This document shows positions 44,801 to 55,766 of a stretch of DNA of 64,000 bases, piece after piece. The position numbers were made by a program, and so were the translations under genes. Below the pieces are notes generated by a model, which saw only the letters and a list, made by a program, of their open reading frames with translations, was not told the origin of the DNA and searched no databases. The stretch covers positions 29,288,322 through 29,352,321 of the forward strand of contig NC_064753.1 in assembly GCF_011397635.1 (NCBI RefSeq), in the 5' to 3' direction. The DNA comes from Epinephelus fuscoguttatus (taxonomy: Eukaryota > Chordata > Actinopteri > Perciformes > Serranidae). Each line of letters opens with the position of its first letter. The stretch's first letter is position 1.

Positions 44801-47800
44801 GAAGAATCAATCTAATCTCCAAGCACAGAAGACACAGCCGAAATTAATCATCTCCCGCAGAAGTGTTCCAGTTGTGTTGTGTGATAAGATTTCCGCAGGG
44901 CTTGTGATGTACCTTGTTGAGTTTTGAAGCGAGAGGATCAGCGGCCTCCTTCCTCTGAGTGTTGCCCATAGCAGCCAGCAGACTGAGCTGGAACTGGTCC
45001 TCCTTAGAAGTCATTTCGTTTTTGGCTGTCAGCTGCATGAAGGAGATGGGGTCGTCTGCCTGCACTGTTACGTTACGTTTCTCGGACTCTTTCTGTGGTC
45101 AGAATAGGAAACACATATGGTTACGACAGAAGCAACACACTATAAATACCTACAGCAGTAAGTCAAGATGTAAAACAAATGGGTAACAGAGATAGAAAAT
45201 AAACTCAAGTCACAAAACTGCAGTGACGATGCCCCTGTCCCACATTTATTAATGTTGCATAGAAGGCCATACGTTCTTAAAAACAAAACTTTATTTGCTT
45301 ATAAACATAACCACATGTTCCACAAACATTAATGCATTGTTTCAATACTGTGCTGGGTCGAAAAATATCTAATTAGCACAAAACGTGTTCACTTCCTGCA
45401 TCCGTGCTGATGCTTCAGCTGTGCCCATCTGTCAGGAGGTTAAATATTGAGTTCAGCCCTGTGAGACAACGATCATTACCTTCTGTGACAGCTTCTCTTC
45501 TTCCAGCCTGACAGTCAGCATATGTGACAGGGATCTGCGGCACTCCTTGTTGAAAATGTCATTCATAAGTGGCGAGCACTCTGACAGGACCTTGAGGCAC
45601 AGCGAGATGCGGTCCACATCATCGTCTGTAATTGGCTTCTTGGGCAGAGAGGACTTGCCCAGGTGCAGCACAGTGACCATGATCAGCATGGCCTCTGCAA
45701 CAAAGGACTGAGGGGACAGGAAGGCGGCAGGGATTAGAGGAACACGCATCTGATGATTTAATGACTTAATGATTTTTTACAAAGGTGTTGTCTGTCGGGG
45801 GATGTGAAGCGAGGACGACTTACATTTTGTTTCTTTTTGTCTTGAACAATAGCAACATAGCGCAAGGCCACTTTGGTCAGCGTGGTGGCCAGGGAAGCTG
45901 CCACATAGAAGTCTCCGTCCATCAGGAAGCCTCTGAGTGGAGGTCTAGAACAACAAAGCCGGTGTTTATTGTGTAAGCTGGGTTGAACAAACTCAATCAA
46001 TGGAATATTACAGACAATTAACCATATCCCCACACAATGTGTAATTTTACCTGTCTTCTTCTTTCTTCGAAGGCCTGGAGGAGCTGAGGGCGCTCTGTGT
46101 CACGTAGGTGCCCATCTCTGTCACCAGCTTCTGTGCTGGAGCTGCACTCACTTCATCCTCTGGTTTCACCTCTCCCGTCTCTTTCTTTATCTCATTTTCT
46201 ACAATCGGGATCTGTCCATGCAAGAGGCAGATGTCAGGTATTCGTGTCTATTTCAAGTAAGGGGGGACTGTCTGGTAAACTTGTGTTACATTAAATTCAG
46301 AAACTAATGGACAAACATACCTCTCCCAGGGACCTGCGCACTTCTGTCATCACACTCTGGATGTCTTCCTTGGTGCTGCAGTATTCTCCCAAGATCCACA
46401 GTGCTCCTCTGTAGATCCTGAAATGAAGTGAGAAAGGTCATGAGCATTCAGTGTTACATACTCCTGTATTAATATACCAGCCAGTCCTAATGATGAAACT
46501 CAGCCAAGTCTATAAAACAGTTGACAAATGTCACTGCAGAGAAAAATCTGGACATGACTATCAGACCAGAATGACCAAAATCACACAATTTTCATTCCTC
46601 ATGTAAGGTAGGAGTGTTTTAAATCAAAACATATTCACTGCATAATGACGTACAGATGTTACATATCCCTGGTTTGCAGACATGTACAATGCCAACGTTT
46701 ACTCTAGCAATTAATGATATACTTATATAATAATGATTCATTTTACTTTCTTTTTAGGACCATTAAGGGAGAGACAAAAACCAAGACAATGTATAATATT
46801 CCTCTCAGTATGCTTATTAAGCCTTACTTGACAGTTTTGATGGCGTGAAAGACTTCCAGCATCTTCTCGATGATGAGTGGTCTCAAGTTGTCAAACCTCT
46901 GAATTGCCTCCCTTACAAACTCCAGCACATCAGCAGCAGCTGCCTCATTAGTGTCACTTAGGAATTCCATCAGCTGTATATCACATCAACACAAAGAAAA
47001 GTCTTACTGCACCATTATCACATATATAATAGTATAACCCAGTGGTGGCTATATAAACCACCACTATAAAATACAACAAATTTCAAGAGCATGTTTTTTA
47101 TTTTGATGGGAAACTCACCACAGGTATGACATTGGCCGCCATGTCAGGGAAGCGCACGCTGCATGAGTGGAGAGTGCGCACCAACAGCTGCCTGTACTTA
47201 TCGGTGTCTTCATGTTCCGTTACGTTGTTTGTCTTGATCACTTCTTTCTTCAAAACAATCACCAACTGGAAAACAAACAGACGTCACTATATCTGCAGTA
47301 CATTCCTTTTTTTCTCTGTGTCCATGCTTGGACATAAAAACCACAATAACATGGGAATAATGTGCACACCACTGACCTCTTCTACATTGCGAGATGAAAC
47401 AAGGTCCAGAGCCAGCTGCAAGGTCTTCTTTCTGACTTCCAGGTCAGGAGTGCTGAGAACACGCAGGATGTCCATCACAAGGTCCTGGACAAGAAAAAAA
47501 AACAAAAAAAACATTGGTGACAACCGAATTAAGTCTAATAAAGATGAAGCACTGTAGTGCAGCAAACTGGTGGTGTCTCATAATAAAACTATATTTGCCA
47601 GAAGGGTGAAACCTTTTAAATTTTAGTAAATGTTCTCTTTAACAAGAATCTTTTGAGATAAAGAACTCTGGTCTTTGCGATTAAGTGCAGAAAAAACTGT
47701 CATAATTCAGCGTACCTGGAGCACACGCTCATGAGTGGGATGCTCCTTCAGTTCAATCAGGCGATCAAGAACAATCAGCTTCACATTGTTGTCGCTCTCC

Positions 47801-49968
47801 TTGATTATCAAATCAATGTAGCACTGGGCAGCAGCCTGAAGTCCAACAGAGCACAGAACACATAAGAAACTGTACAAAACCAAAGACATTACTGCTACTG
47901 GGTCACATGTAGTGCACCATCAGTATCGTATATACAGTATGTGACATAGACAAGACCACTGAGAACACCTTGGTGATGTACCTTAATGGCTGTGGGAGCA
48001 CTGGACAGGGTTACGAGGGTGCCAGCAGCCTCATACTTCACAGCCGGACTGGAGGACTGGAGCAGGTTGTAGATGCAACGGATGAACCGGGCGCGCTCAG
48101 AGGGGTTAGCATGGCAAACCTAACAGACAGAAAACAAAAACAGCAAGAGTTCAGACATTAATGCAGCTCTTCTTGTGGCATACGATTGTGCGACAACGCA
48201 TAAATTAGACTAATAAAGGCCTTGACTCACCTTGTAAATCAGCTCCACAATGACCAGCTGAAGAATGTCTCCAAATGTGTGAACTTGGTCAATACATGTG
48301 CTGAGATAATCCAGAGCTCGATCCTGTGAGATGTGAATATATAAGTTAGGCCTGGCAGATAGATATAGTAGGTCTGATAACACACAACAGTAGAAACAGT
48401 AAGAAAAGCACAACATGCAACTGACCTGATCGGCATGGATCAGCATCATGAAAGCATTTCTCTTACAGCTGGCATCTTTCTCATTGACAAGAAAATCATG
48501 GATCAGCTCTGGAGCATCTGGGATGAGATGTTCAAAGTTCCTAAAAAGAATAAATATCATCAGCTGTTGTTCACAAATAAACTGAGTATAGAATATCTAT
48601 ATGTGGAAAAATATTCAACAGTTTGTACCTATAGATGGTGTAAATGGCCAGGACAGCATTGCGGCGTACATAACTGTGGCGGTGCTCCAGGCAGGCCCGG
48701 ATTGCTGGCATGAGAGGCTCAAGCAGCTCAGACTCCTTCAGCTTGCACAGGAAGCGCAGAGTGGAGCCACGGATGAACTCGTTGGGATGCTGCAGGTCCT
48801 GAAATTGAAAAAGGATGTCACATGATTTTTAAAAATATCAAAAAACAAAGCATACAACATATTCTAGCCACGTTACTATTTCAATAGTCATACTAAGCTG
48901 TCCACATGTTTTCAGATCACCCAAGATGCACGTTTATACCAGGTGAAAAGGGTTCATAGATAAAGTAAGTACAGGTGGAGACGATGTGGATTCGGATTCA
49001 GATGTTGAAGATCTCATATGCCCAACTCATTTTGTTTTCACACAGTTACCGTTATGAACATTATTTTCCCTGTTGTTACACTGATCTATACTGATACATA
49101 CACACAGATCGTGCTGATGAATCTTACCTTCCTGTAGGCGTCACAGACCAGGATCATCTCCTGAAGCAGCTTGCCATCTGGGGTTGTTTTGGGAACAATC
49201 TCCCAGAATACCAGCAGCAGCTTTTTGATGGTGTGGTCTTGAAGTGGCAGCACAAAGCGGATTATGGTCATCAGCAGTCCTGGCAACTTCTCGCCATTCA
49301 GGATCATGATAATGACCTTCTTCAGGGCTTCAGTCTTTGCCTTGATCTCCCCCTTTTCTGTAGAAAAATCATTATTATTATTATTATTAGTAACACGAAT
49401 GTGATTAGCATGGCGTCAAGCTTTGTGATTTTTACAGATTTTCACCCTTAACCTCTCTGAAAGAACTGGTCGAATTGTTTGTTTTTACTGAGGATATTAA
49501 ATGATTTTTGATGATTGTTCTTCTCAGCCATTCGTCGAGTAAAACGGTTAAAGCTTTTCTGGACAACTCACATACATTATTGTCAACTGTTTTCACAGGA
49601 ACAACTTTTCTACTAAAGAAATAAGCCCTATAAAACTGCTTAAAGTGAGGTGTGCAGATTATCCAGAATAACCAGAACATTGTTTCAGAAATGAAATGTT
49701 TTGCTTTTCATTCTCTGAAGTATTTTTTTTCAGTGCTGTGAGTACCACAAATCAAATTCCAATCACCTGCCTTGTATTGAGGTGGAGACAGAAATGTTAG
49801 AAATGAATGTCTCCCCTCTGCATGTTTTATTAAAGTTTAGTAATAGAGCTTTGCAAATAAACATGAAGAATAGTTACCCAGATCAGTTTTAAGGCTGACT
49901 TCTGAGGGGGGCTCTGAGTCTGATGAGACATTGATGAGAGTGTAACAAACATTCTCTGCAGCCGTCAT
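41829..49968 (-). CDS. copb1: coatomer subunit beta (beta-COP), complete
   Basis: Beta-COP is a core subunit of the COPI coat, recruited by Arf1-GTP to Golgi membranes for retrograde transport. The 21 coding exons, 5' to 3' on the minus strand, are 49878-49968, 49128-49357, 48629-48798, 48426-48540, 48231-48323, 47982-48119, 47716-47835, 47377-47484, 47119-47265, 46828-46973, 46321-46417, 46051-46211, 45824-45944, 45480-45707, 44913-45092, 44242-44386, 44025-44144, 43779-43924, 43479-43568, 42117-42272 and 41829-41888. All have GT-AG borders. They sum to 2862 bases: 953 residues plus stop, the same length as human. The N-terminal two-thirds is an adaptin-like alpha-solenoid, followed by a charged linker (exon 12) and the C-terminal appendage (exons 15-21). 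The start [14 protein letters not shown] has A at -3. No stop or frameshift is seen. Intron 19 carries a Harbinger-type element. Confidence 0.98.
42400..43386. mobile_element. PIF/Harbinger-type non-autonomous element in copb1 intron 19
   Basis: The ends are perfect 13-bp inverted repeats, AGCCCCGTTTCCA and TGGAAACGGGGCT, flanked by TTA on both sides (42397-42399 and 43387-43389). A 3-bp TWA duplication is the hallmark of PIF/Harbinger insertion. Subterminal blocks also mirror each other: tggtatggtacctttggaac on the left and a ggtaccatccacaac block on the right. At 987 bp it contains no Harbinger transposase or Myb-like frame. It sits between copb1 exons 19 and 20, at least 90 bases from either. 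Confidence 0.85.
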
Positions 49969-50429
49969 TTTGCTGCTGGGCTTGTGTCCTTTTAGAAGAA
50001 ACCTAATGAATGTCGCTCACTGGATCACACCTGCGAGAAACAGAAGAGCAACAGATTTAGTAAATGGTGGGGAAGACATTTACGCAGACGCATAAGTATA
50101 AATGCAGCAAATGTGGGATATAACTATGAAGATATGAAGACATCCATAGACTGGACATAATCTGTATAAACAAAAGACACAAACAAGATAAATCTACTGT
50201 ACAGCAACACTGCAGAGTTGTATTTCTTTTAATTTGCAGCAGGTGCAGCATGGCAAACTGTCATAAAATGGGACCAGACAATTCCTCTTATGAGCATTTT
50301 AAACCAAGAGGTCTTACTTTGACTGTCAAAAATACAACTAATTGAGTTTAAAGACCCTGGCTTACCAAATTCCTCACTTCTTATTTACTGGAACTAAACT
50401 GCAGGTTAACAGCACATTAGCTCATTGTT

Positions 50430-50650
50430 TATTTAGTACTGTTGCCTCACAGAATAGAGGCCCTTCTGGTGTCTCTCTACAGACATGAATAACAGATGAA
50501 TTGGAAACTCTAAGTAGTTGTGAATGTATTATGTTGGTGTTGGCCCTGCCACAGACTTGCGACCTGTTATGGGTGATTGTCTGCCTCTGACTGAAGGCAT
50601 GCTGAGATGTGCTTTAGCTCCTACAAAACATTGGCTAGGAAAAGTAGATC
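50430..50650 (+). repeat. decayed fish retroposon
   Basis: The order actgttgcctcacagaatag, then agacatgaataacagatgaa, ttggaaactctaagtagttg, and ttggccctgccacagacttg with cgacctgt follows a dispersed repeat I know from many fish genomes (leading 'gttgcctcacag', trailing 'ctggcgacctgt'). It is heavily mutated and has no coding capacity. The family name is not asserted. Confidence 0.55.
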
Positions 50651-51691
50651 AAGGAACCTGATAGACAGGAGCTACACAATGTTGTGAGTCATTATTGTTG
50701 CCCATAAAGTGATTACTGAAAGTGATGAAGCTTTGTTTGAGAGGTGACTATGTACATCCCCGTAAGACTCTTTCAGAAAAACAATAGTAACAGGTGACCC
50801 CATCATCCAATATAAAGCCTAAAACACAATGGGTTATCACAGGCCCGATAAAAGATGTTACATAAAACACACAAACCTTGGAGTCCACCTCACATCACAA
50901 ACATTAAGAAGAATTTGAGAAACTTTTCATTAAGAAACCAAATGTTACTATGTGAGAAATGCTGGCATGTCCTCAAAACATAATACGTATCCATAGTATA
51001 GTATATTTAAGAAAATGTGACAGTGCTATAGAGTAACTTGTTCTTTAAATAAAAGAATACATGATGAGTACAACACAACAGTACGTGCTGTTTGTGTTTT
51101 AACACATTTTTTGCACTAAATAGCAGCATCTGATCATAAAACTTAATTTAAATGTGATAAAAATGTCGAGTTTAAAATGAACTTCATCATTTAATTAGTT
51201 CATAGACTCACAATTTTTTTCTAAAATAGTCTTCAAACAAACAATAGTCAGGTGTCCATATACATTGAAACAGGTTTTGTCTGCTGTAATAATTCCTGCT
51301 TTTCACACCGGCCAATACATGATGAATACATGAATACATGATTATTAACGGGGGGCAAAAAATCTACATAAATAAAATATAACTACATAACATTTATACG
51401 AGGCTTCAGCAGTTTGCATTAGTCAAATCATGTGCATACTTCCAAAGTTACAGTCTCTACAGAACAGTATTTCCTCTTTCTTGTGCCCAGATAGTGTTCC
51501 CAAGTTGATCTGTGGTGAAGAAAATGTAATCTGTAACTCTGGAAGGTACTCTAGATTTGCCAAACTCAGACTGCTCAGATTCACTTAACTTTTGCACTGA
51601 AGTAGGACAGTGAACTTTGTCCCGGCATCACACTGGAAGTGCAGTCAGAAGGAGCCTCTTATTAGCCAGTATGACCAGGAGGAATGATTAC

Positions 51692-52111
51692 TAGAGGTGT
51701 AAACCACCAGCTTCATCACGAAACGATATTATATTGATTTGTTTGGATGACGATACGATGTTTGCCGATATCACAAAGTCTATCACGATACGATTTTGAA
51801 TCGATTCGATTCGTGAGCCTGCAATCAGTACGACGCGGTATCATATGCCCATATAACACAATCATTTACATCAACTCACAAAAACAACTAGAATATGATT
51901 TGACCATTTTATTTCTGAGCTCTGTTTGTTGTTTGAGCGGAGGCGCGCTTGCCCAGAAATGGTGACACAGACGTGCTATGTGAATTTCAAAATAAATGTG
52001 TATCTTTAAGATGACGATATGGATCGATGTTTTCATTTTGCATCGATATAATCGGATCGTTAATCAATGAATCGATGTATTGATGTGGACTGATGTATCG
52101 TTACACCCCTA
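51692..52111. mobile_element. hAT-type MITE with 8-bp duplication
   Basis: 420 bp flanked by identical atgattac copies at 51684-51691 and 52112-52119. The ends tagaggtgtaa and, reverse-complemented, taggggtgtaa pair with one mismatch. Both subterminal regions are full of acgatacgat / atcgatgtat motifs, probably transposase binding sites, as in other fish hAT MITEs. It has no transposase. It lies in the inferred copb1 5' UTR intron. Confidence 0.85.
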
Positions 52112-53328
52112 ATGATTACACCAAGAACATCCTGTTTCAATGTACATATGGGCACCTGACTGTTGTCTTAAACACATCTGAACATTTGGGAACCTATCCT
52201 GTAAACTTAAAAGTTTTCTTTACACTGCTTATGCATAATAATATATTGCTTTAATACCACAGTGTAAACCTTTTTTTTTTTTTTTTTTTTTTAAAAAAGT
52301 ATTTGGTAGTATGAACACTTATGAATGCAAAAATCTATTAATATATCATTTTACTCCATTGCACAATTGGATCATATCTGCATCTGTGTTGCATCAATTT
52401 GTTATTAGATAAAACTTAAAGCTGTCTGCTTTAAGGCGTTAGTATGAATGACTTCTCAAATGTAATCTGGCAAGTAAGCATGTTATCTGTCTTATTTTGG
52501 TAGCAGTCACCACCACACCATCAAATGACTGAAAATACCAGCAGAACAGTAGATTATCTGAATGCTGCATTTTCCTGTGCGGCCAAACAATACAGACAAG
52601 TCTGTGTGATGCTCCTGGAAGTATTAAAACAATCTCAATTGGATATGGTAATATAAAAAATACCCAAATATAAAGTTGTGAGGAGAAATATGGTACATGG
52701 GCAATTGCTTTTCTTGACTGAGATGTCATAGCGTTTCACGGCTTTAATTATAAGAACAAAATGGGGAGCATCATTACTGCAGAGCTGCCTTTAAATAGAT
52801 ATAATTAAGGTAATAGGTAAGTACTTATCAGTAGGTCGTGCTTACAAGGTTGAGATAACTTTTTAACATCTTCTGCTGCATTTTTCTGTAAAAACTGTAC
52901 TGCTGCAATCACAAAAACACAAGCAAGAGCTGTCATTGTGACAGCAAAGTATCTCAAGGTACAATGGTAGGATAGCTTATTAGAGCTCAAGTCCAGTAAG
53001 TGTGACACGCAGCGTTAACCCCTCTCATACAACACTGCAGCTACAGTTGAACCGCTAATGGCGTTACCTGTGTCAACACCAACAGCTGTGTAGCAAAACC
53101 TCAATAAAACACACATATTAGTTAGTTAGTCGACTATTCAGTTGGTTATACTGGGTTAACATGATTGTATGGTTACTACTAACTAGCGAACGTTAGCTAG
53201 CGCCAGGTTAGCTTCTGCTCAGGCTAGCAATGAAATGGAGGACAGTAACGTTAGCTAGCTGTGTTAACAGTTACTACGGGTCAGGAAATAGAGCGTCACT
53301 GGTGTTGGTTAAAACTAATTCACATTAC

Positions 53329-53470
53329 CTACCGAACTGCACGACTATTATCCTCCGAAATGGCCGTCTATATCCAGTTTTGGATTATTACATCTGTAAA
53401 AATCTTCAGGAACTCCCTTCGGCGAGCTGTCTCTAGCTCTCCACTACTTCCTAGTGACGTGGAAGATCAC
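53329..53470 (-). promoter_or_regulatory. copb1 non-coding first exon and promoter region
   Basis: On the minus strand a donor (tag|gtaatg at 53329) ends a stretch that is likely the copb1 non-coding first exon. Just upstream are a CRE/ATF-like TGACGTGG (plus strand 53455-53462), a nearby acttcct (ETS-like) and a gccggaag ETS core at 53499-53506, with several CpGs. ETS and CRE elements are typical of housekeeping promoters. The transcription start itself is not determined; the exon is inferred from splice signals and position. Confidence 0.45.
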
Positions 53471-55159
53471 TTTCTGAGCCACATCACTGCTACCGTGCGC
53501 CGGAAGGTCCAAACGCGAGAGCATAAATCCCAAGCAAGAGATGACAGGCAAGCTTTCAATTCAAAAAGAGACACGAGAAACTATTATTACGGCTATTATT
53601 GTTATATTGGGTACTTTAAATTTGTATTTTGTTGTAAGACGCAAATGTGAAGCTCGTATGCCATTTGAGGATCTCAGTCAAATTTATGAGATTCAATTCT
53701 CTGGATTCTGAGTCCCCAAAAGATAAAGTGGAAAAGAAAGAACATCTGGGCAGCTGTGTTACAACATAGATGGTTTCAAAGACTTTTTTTCAATAAAGCT
53801 GATTAAAACTAAGTAAATGTTGCAGTGATCTGAGCACTTAACAGCTTTTACTTCACAGCCATTTAATTTTTAAAAAATCAATGAAAAATGATCATTGCAG
53901 CAGTTATGTAGGATATTTATTTATTTATTTAGTTAACAGTTCAAAGACTGTGTAGCTAATAAATACAATGTTAGACATAATCATGTATTGTCAAGTATTC
54001 AGTCTCAGTTTTAAGTTTTCCTCAGCTTTCATTTCTAAGTTTAGTGAAGGGGTGTAAATGTAGACACTGCAGACAGTGCAGTTGCACGGGGGCCCGTGAG
54101 GTGGGGCACCTATATAGAGAGAGAGTGGGCCCTCCAACAGTGTGTTGAATGGAGGACGGGCCCTAATGGTTGACAGTCACCTTGAAAAAATACGTGTTCA
54201 CAGTAGAATTCTCATTAAATTAAAAACAGTGCCATTTGCTATATATGCCTTTGAAAAAGGCTAAACCGTCTTTGTTATGTTTATTTTTTCTTTACTTTTG
54301 TAAAATAGTCAATCGCATCTACAACAACATAATATGCTTGTTCTATTACTATAAATCAATTATTCTATAAAACAACTGTTCTGTAACTATAAATGAACAA
54401 TTCAAATTGTTAAATTAATAATTTCTTATTTTCCTTGGTATTTTAGTTATGTACAGACATACAAAGATGATTGCTGGGTAATATGTATGTTGATGTTATT
54501 CAATGTCAAGTCTCTGACCATGTGACAACACAATATGTGCATAAAAGCATGCACCATCATAACTGCCTTGCGCCACTAGTTTGGTGTATTGGTTTACTAG
54601 GCCTGTCTGGTACAGTCTTCTTGAGACATGACCATTTTATCACACACAAATAATTTAAAATGTAATAATCCTGTCTTTTTTAAAATAAATAAATAAAAAA
54701 TACACATTGCTGAACAAAAATTGAATTACTTTAGTGCTTCAACAAAATAGTTCAGCAGATTTTAATGGTAAACAGCACCCTCCAGTGGAAGCTTAGACTT
54801 TGTGTCACAGTGGACACAGACTTAAATGAACCGTAGTCTGAAAGTCAGTGTCTTAAATTTTTCATCCAGTCACTATCTTCCACTCTTTACTTACCAATAA
54901 ACAGTCATGCAACAACCCATAGCCAAAGGCCCCAAAGCAAACAGCATCAATATAAATGAAATATTTCACTTCCAGAATTTCAAGTTTCCAAACTGCACAG
55001 AAACAATGTTTTGATGATTATATTTTTCATGTAAAATCTCAATAAGTTCATAAGTCATTAATCTGGCAAAAATCAATTTATCACATTACTAAGTATTGTC
55101 TGTGCAAGAAGAAACGACACTGGCCATGTTCTTAATAATGAAATGATATGTTCTGTGTT

Positions 55160-55340
55160 ATGTTGGTGAAAATTCCCAGTCATTTAGGTCATGGTAATCC
55201 TAAATGCTATATCGTAGGCAGCTGGACTTGCTTGAGTTTCTTGAAGATGTTTCATCTCTCATCCAAGAAGCTTCTTCAGTTCATGAAATGAAGGCAGGTC
55301 ATTGGAGAACCATTGAGTTATATGTCTGTCGCTACACAAA
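55160..55340. repeat. dispersed fish repeat fragment
   Basis: Contains cttgagtttcttgaagatgt then ttcatctctcatccaagaag and cttcttcagttc, a phrase (fish genomes often show cgtttcacctctcatccgag with cttcttcagttc) that I recognise as a very common dispersed repeat. Class not assigned. Confidence 0.5.
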
Positions 55341-55688
55341 CAAAATTCATTAGCAGATTAAATTAATAATTACGGTTTGGTGTCTTCAAGAAAATTGTTC
55401 AATTGTATACATTATACAAACCAACTAAATGCTTGCACAGTATTGTGCGGCTGCAAACACCACAATAGAGTACAATCACTCTCACACTGATTAACACCCA
55501 TTTCCATCTGAGTGTTTACACAGGCAAACATATTTAAATGGAAGTTTTCATGATAAGAAGGGTTTATGGTTCCAGTCAAGAGCAAAGTACTTGTTTATAT
55601 TACAGAGCCTTGTTGGCCAAAGAACAATGGTTACACATGTGCTTCTACCTACTCTATTGAAAATGTTTATTACAGGATTCTGATTTAA

Positions 55689-55766
55689 CTTAGTTAAAAG
55701 ATCCTGTTCTGTGAGCGTGGTTTCTTTCAGAACAGGAAGATCATATTGTACCACATCGTTCAGATT
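55689..55766 (-). pseudogene. psma1: probable relic of a psma1 exon (proteasome subunit alpha-1)
   Basis: Twenty-six codons on the minus strand read NLNDVVQYDL then PVLKETTLTEQDLLTK. Against human PSMA1 recalled from memory (NLNELVKHGL then RALRETLPAEQDLTTK) there are 14 identities and several conservative changes with no gap. An AG directly precedes the block (ttaag), with TAA in frame just upstream, as expected at an intron border. Neighbouring psma1 exons are not recognisable, and changes fall in positions I would expect to be constrained (for example GLRALRETLPAE), so it is read as a degenerate relic. It lies between copb1 and pde3b in the orientation psma1 has in human, which supports the call. 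PSMA1 itself is an alpha-ring subunit of the 20S proteasome. Confidence 0.55.

Larger units (their letters stand above)
50031..53328 (-). other. copb1 5' UTR intron (inferred)
   Basis: The first coding exon is preceded by a good acceptor (ctgtttctcgcag, with the exon starting at 50030), and a matching donor (cggtag|gtaatg) lies at 53329. The intron between them is inferred. It holds an old SINE/LINE-type relic at 50.43-50.65 kb, a hAT element at 51692-52111 and a 22-base poly-T at 52271-52292. I see no gene in it. Confidence 0.55.

Noticed and set aside
53261..53650. 129-codon plus-strand frame over the copb1 promoter
   Set aside because: It overlaps the probable copb1 first exon antisense and has no domain; likely a CpG-rich chance frame.
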